Shown: in pieces, positions 61,295-64,000 of the stretch
Layout of the letters: each line of letters opens with the position of its first letter
Numbering within the stretch: the stretch's first letter is position 1
Origin: Nocardioides eburneiflavus
Lineage (GTDB): Bacteria > Actinomycetota > Actinomycetes > Propionibacteriales > Nocardioidaceae
Length of the DNA: 64,000 nucleotides
NCBI RefSeq assembly: GCF_004785795.1
Contig: NZ_SRRO01000001.1
Span: 1,984,001 to 2,048,000, forward strand
Direction of reading: 5' to 3'
Made by a program: the position numbers and the translations under genes
Notes under the pieces: generated by a model
Database searches by the model: none
What the model saw: the letters and a program-made list of their open reading frames with translations, nothing else
What the model was told of the DNA's origin: nothing

Positions 61295-62576
61295 ACCCCA
61301 CCATCGCGACCAGCAGCGGGAGCTGACCGGTCAGCTGGTGCCGCCTCGGCAGCAGCTTGATCGCGCGGTCGTGTGCGGCGACCACGCCGACGACGTGGCC
61401 GAGCGCCACCGCGACGACCTTGCTGACGGCGAGGAAGGTGGGGTGCATCGACAGCCAGTAGTTGACCTGCAGGTCGGCGGTGCCGAGGTAGTCGTCCCCG
61501 CGGGTGAACGGGTCGCTCAGCTGGATGATCGTCTGCTGGCCGTACTCGACGAAGTAGGTCAGGTAGTGGGCCACGATGTAGCCCACGATGATCGGCACCA
61601 CCGAGTGCGCGAACAGGTCGGGCAGCGCCCGTCGCGGCGTGCCGCTGGAGACACCGGTGGCCATCGTCGCCGCCGTCAGCACGAGCGCGACGCCGCCCGA
61701 GAACGCCACGAGTGCGAGCGTGTCGGGGAGGACCCGGGGCAACGACATCTCCTGCACCACGCCCAGCCACGCGGTCGACTCGCGGAACGAGTCGAAGGCG
61801 GTGCTGCCGAAGAGCACGGCGACGACCGCCACCAGTCCAGGGCGGGCCACGAGGGTGTCGAGGTTGGCCAGCGGGCTCCGGAGCACGAGCCGCCCCTGGC
61901 GCCGCCCCCAGATCGACAGCTTCGCCACGAGCGAGGAGTAGACCTCGAACGGGTCTGCGCGGGCGAGGAACGTGGTGCCGAACAGCGCGGAGCCGACGAA
62001 CATCGTGCCGAGGTAGGCCGCGCACCACAGGCGTACGGGCCCGAGGTCGGTGGAGCTGGGGTAGACGAGCTCCAGCCACACGAAGGAGAACAGCCCGGCC
62101 GCCGCCGGCCAGTAGCCCAGGCGCGCGGGGTAGGCGTACAGGCCCTCGCCCTCGGGGACACCGGAGACCTTGGCGAACAGCATGCTGATCGTGCGCGCCG
62201 GGCTGATCGCCCGGAACACCGGTCCCAGCAGCAGGGACGCGGGCACCAGGCCGACCCAGAGCAGCACGTAGAACGTGCCGAGGAACGGATTGATCAGGGT
62301 GTCCTGGCCGAAGACCGCGGCGGCGCCCACGTAGAGGAAGAACGCCATGCCCAGCACGCGCGCGGCCACGGCCAGCGCGGTCGAGGAGACCAACCGGTCC
62401 AGCCACTGCGGCGCCGGGCGCCCGCTGGTGGCGGGGTCGTAGCGCGGCTCGCGCCAGGCGACGGCCAGCACGGTGAAGGAGATGACCAGCGCGGCGACCG
62501 CGCCGGCGATGGCGAGCTCGGAGGGGATCGGCAGGTCCTTGGCGCCGCCGAGGCCGTGCGCCGAGATCGAGCCCAC
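61257..62576 (-). CDS. Fenitrothion-hydrolase-like polytopic membrane protein
   Basis: A 439-residue membrane protein with about 11-12 helices. The start SAHGLGGAKDLPIPSELA and the FREPRYDPAT-like loop (WREPRYDP) match actinobacterial proteins annotated fenitrothion hydrolase. That name comes from one Burkholderia enzyme; the actual role here is unknown. His-rich segments near membrane ends (AHYLTYFVEYGQQ, SMHPTFLAV) might bind metal. GTG at 62576 lies two bases after the cupredoxin-like lipoprotein gene, so the two form an operon. Confidence 0.7.
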   Translation of the reverse strand: MGSISAHGLGGAKDLPIPSELAIAGAVAALVISFTVLAVAWREPRYDPATSGRPAPQWLDRLVSSTALAVAARVLGMAFFLYVGAAAVFGQDTLINPFLGTFYVLLWVGLVPASLLLGPVFRAISPARTISMLFAKVSGVPEGEGLYAYPARLGYWPAAAGLFSFVWLELVYPSSTDLGPVRLWCAAYLGTMFVGSALFGTTFLARADPFEVYSSLVAKLSIWGRRQGRLVLRSPLANLDTLVARPGLVAVVAVLFGSTAFDSFRESTAWLGVVQEMSLPRVLPDTLALVAFSGGVALVLTAATMATGVSSGTPRRALPDLFAHSVVPIIVGYIVAHYLTYFVEYGQQTIIQLSDPFTRGDDYLGTADLQVNYWLSMHPTFLAVSKVVAVALGHVVGVVAAHDRAIKLLPRRHQLTGQLPLLVAMVGFTVGGLYLLFAA

Positions 62577-62578
62577 GC

Positions 62579-63034
62579 TCAGCGGACCTCGAGCTGGAGG
62601 AGGACGAGGTCGGGGTCGTGGCTCTCGACCTCGACGACGCCGGGCCGGTCGATCGTGATCTCGTGCTTGGAGGTGCCCTCGCCATAGGCGATGTCCTGCT
62701 CGGGTGTGCTGTGGACGTGGAGCTCGCCGGCCTCGTCCGCGTCGATGGTCAGCACGAGAGTCTGGTCGACCGCGAGCTCGACGCGCTCGCCGTTGGGGGT
62801 GAAGCTGTCGCCCTCGCGGGTCACCGTGATCGTCGCGAGCTCGTCCGTGGGCTCCTCCGTGGGCTCCTCAGTGGGCTCCTCGGTGGAGTCGGCCGAGGAG
62901 TCGTCGGGAGTGGCCGCGGAGGTGCTCTCCGCCGGTTCGGGGTCGTCACTGCCCCCGCACGCGGCGAGCCCCGCGGAGAGCACGAGGACCACGGAGGCCA
63001 AGGGGGCAAGACGCGCGGGACCGCGACCGGACAC
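62579..63034 (-). CDS. Cupredoxin-like lipoprotein
   Basis: A 151-residue lipoprotein. Lipobox LAAC (SAGLAACGG), then a Glu/Pro/Thr linker with repeated TEEP, and a C-terminal cupredoxin-like beta sandwich (ITVTREGDSFTPNGERVELA, LHVHSTPEQDIAYGEG). His residues in LHVHS could be copper ligands; the usual Cys/Met ligands are not evident. Closest to the EfeO/plastocyanin-like domain of iron or copper systems. GTG start at 63034. First of two genes with the polytopic protein. Confidence 0.7.
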   Translation of the reverse strand: MSGRGPARLAPLASVVLVLSAGLAACGGSDDPEPAESTSAATPDDSSADSTEEPTEEPTEEPTDELATITVTREGDSFTPNGERVELAVDQTLVLTIDADEAGELHVHSTPEQDIAYGEGTSKHEITIDRPGVVEVESHDPDLVLLQLEVR

Positions 63035-63144
63035 AGACTTTCTCCTTCAACCGCTCGATGAGTGACGGTGGCCACCGCGTGGTGTGCCACAGGCTCTGTC
63101 AGAATCCCATGCGGACCTAGTGCGAGCGACGAAGGGGCAACCAG

Positions 63145-64000
63145 ATGAGCGAGCGGCTGCGGCCGCGGGACCTGGCCATCCTGGCCGCCGAGTCCCCCAC
63201 GACGCCCATGCACAACGCCACGGTGGAGATCTTCGACCCCGGCACGTCCGGCTTCGACCACGACCGGCTCGTGCAGCTGATCGCCGACCGGATCGCCTTC
63301 GTCCCGCGCTACCGCCAGCGCCTCCAGCTCGTCCCGGGGCGGCTGGCCAACCCGGCCTGGGTGGACGACGAGAACTTCGACCTCGGCTACCACGTACGCC
63401 GCTCGGCGCTGCCGCGTCCCGGCTCGATGGACCAGCTGCGCGAGCTCGTCGCCCGCATCGCGTCCCGCCCGCTCGACCGCAGCCGTCCGCTGTGGGAGTG
63501 CTACTTCGTCGAGGGCCTCGAGCACGGCCACGTCGCCCTGCTCGCCAAGAGCCACCAGATCCTCGTCGACGGCCGCGAGACCGTCGACATCGGCCAGGTG
63601 CTGCTCGACACCTCCGCCGACCGGTCCACGCTGGGCCACGACGACGACTGGCGGCCCCGGCGCACGGCCGGCCCGGTCGCGGCCGCGCTGAACGCGGTCA
63701 CCGACAGCCTCGAGCGCCCGAGCACGGTCTGGATGACCACCCGCGCCAACGCCGAGGCGCTGGGCCGGCGCGCAACCGCCTCGAGCGCCCGGGTCGCCGA
63801 GGTCGCCCACGCGCTCTCGGGTCGAGGTCCGGTGCACTCCACGCCCGTGCACCGCAAGCTCTCGCAGCAGCGCCGCTTCGTCACCGTGCACACCGAGTTG
63901 GCCGACTACCGCGCGATCCGCGAGGTCCACGGCGGCACCGTCAACGACGTCATCCTCGCCACGCTCGCCGGCGGCCTTCGGGGCTGGCTGATGACGCGGG
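63145..64000 (+). CDS. Wax ester synthase/diacylglycerol acyltransferase, N-terminal part (partial)
   Basis: 285 residues of a WS/DGAT enzyme run off the window. It opens SERLRPRDLAILAAESPTTPMHNATVEIFD as usual; PLDRSRPLWECYFVEGL and GTVNDVILATLAGGLRGWL are family blocks. These acyltransferases make triacylglycerol or wax esters from acyl-CoA. The active-site motif HHxxxDG is changed: here it reads HQILVDG, with Gln at the second His, reported as the catalytic base. So this paralogue may be inactive or use another mechanism. ATG at 63145 after GAAGGGGC. Confidence 0.9.
   Translation, partial: MSERLRPRDLAILAAESPTTPMHNATVEIFDPGTSGFDHDRLVQLIADRIAFVPRYRQRLQLVPGRLANPAWVDDENFDLGYHVRRSALPRPGSMDQLRELVARIASRPLDRSRPLWECYFVEGLEHGHVALLAKSHQILVDGRETVDIGQVLLDTSADRSTLGHDDDWRPRRTAGPVAAALNAVTDSLERPSTVWMTTRANAEALGRRATASSARVAEVAHALSGRGPVHSTPVHRKLSQQRRFVTVHTELADYRAIREVHGGTVNDVILATLAGGLRGWLMTR

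Noticed and set aside
62840..62890. Micro-repeat GGGCTCCTC in the lipoprotein gene as a regulatory repeat
   Set aside because: It is coding DNA for the TEEP linker repeat and follows codon periodicity.

Overview
The window is a GC-rich (about 70 percent) chromosome segment of an actinobacterium. Markers are mycothiol synthesis (MshB), a seven-iron ferredoxin next to DapC, a sigE / zinc anti-sigma / HtrA triad, DUF3117 and a translational T-box in front of ileS. Codon and motif style suggest a Nocardioides-like member of Propionibacteriales; this is inference. Both edges cut genes: the 3' part of ychF on the left and the 5' part of a WS/DGAT acyltransferase on the right. I found no rRNA, tRNA, CRISPR array, insertion sequence or complete prophage.

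Layout. 1-765 ychF (partial). 906-9607 is an inulin / difructose-anhydride utilisation locus: GH32 and GH172 hydrolases, a LacI regulator, an ABC importer without its ATPase, and a GH91 inulin fructotransferase preceded by a detached Tat-signal cistron. At least six LacI-type operators, built on AAACGTTT, tie it together. 9763-11502 holds small housekeeping genes. 11636-20675 is an orphan surface-protein cluster: a 2068-residue secreted protein (RTX, cadherin, tandem Ig-like and beta-helix parts), three tandem phage-tail-collar proteins, a GNAT and two DUF6916-like proteins. 20668-24059 is pseudouridine catabolism with a transporter. 24105-27338 has a P450, a GH43-like secreted protein and a thioesterase.

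27495-33430 is a five-gene operon in which every junction is a 4-base stop/start overlap: hybrid histidine kinase, single-domain receiver, receiver-adenylate cyclase, PGM1-like ATP-grasp ligase and GGCT-like protein. 34890-42336 carries mshB, a VanW protein, fdxA-dapC and dapD. 42951-44418 is a nuclease-like gene bracketed by a family of 22-bp repeats in both orientations, and 44483-44766 is the ileS T-box leader, which contains two copies of a second dispersed repeat. 48009-54408 runs dapE, a LOG-type protein, a DivIVA-like protein, an M14 peptidase, DUF3117 and pepA. 54440-57952 is omt / sigE / anti-sigma / htrA. 58339-60308 holds Flp-pilus-type cpaB and a frameshifted cpaE-like ATPase. 60368-64000 has an RTX-repeat protein, a fenitrothion-hydrolase-like membrane protein with a cupredoxin-like lipoprotein, and the partial acyltransferase.

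From memory, the order mshB, fdxA-dapC, dapD, dapE, LOG, DUF3117, omt-sigE-rseA-htrA matches the Mycobacterium tuberculosis Rv1170-Rv1223 region. The first 33 kb and the repeat-flanked nuclease-like gene therefore look like the accessory parts. The most unusual items are the collar cluster, the coupled signalling/ligase operon, the split GH91 leader, and the two repeat families around the dapD-ileS gap.
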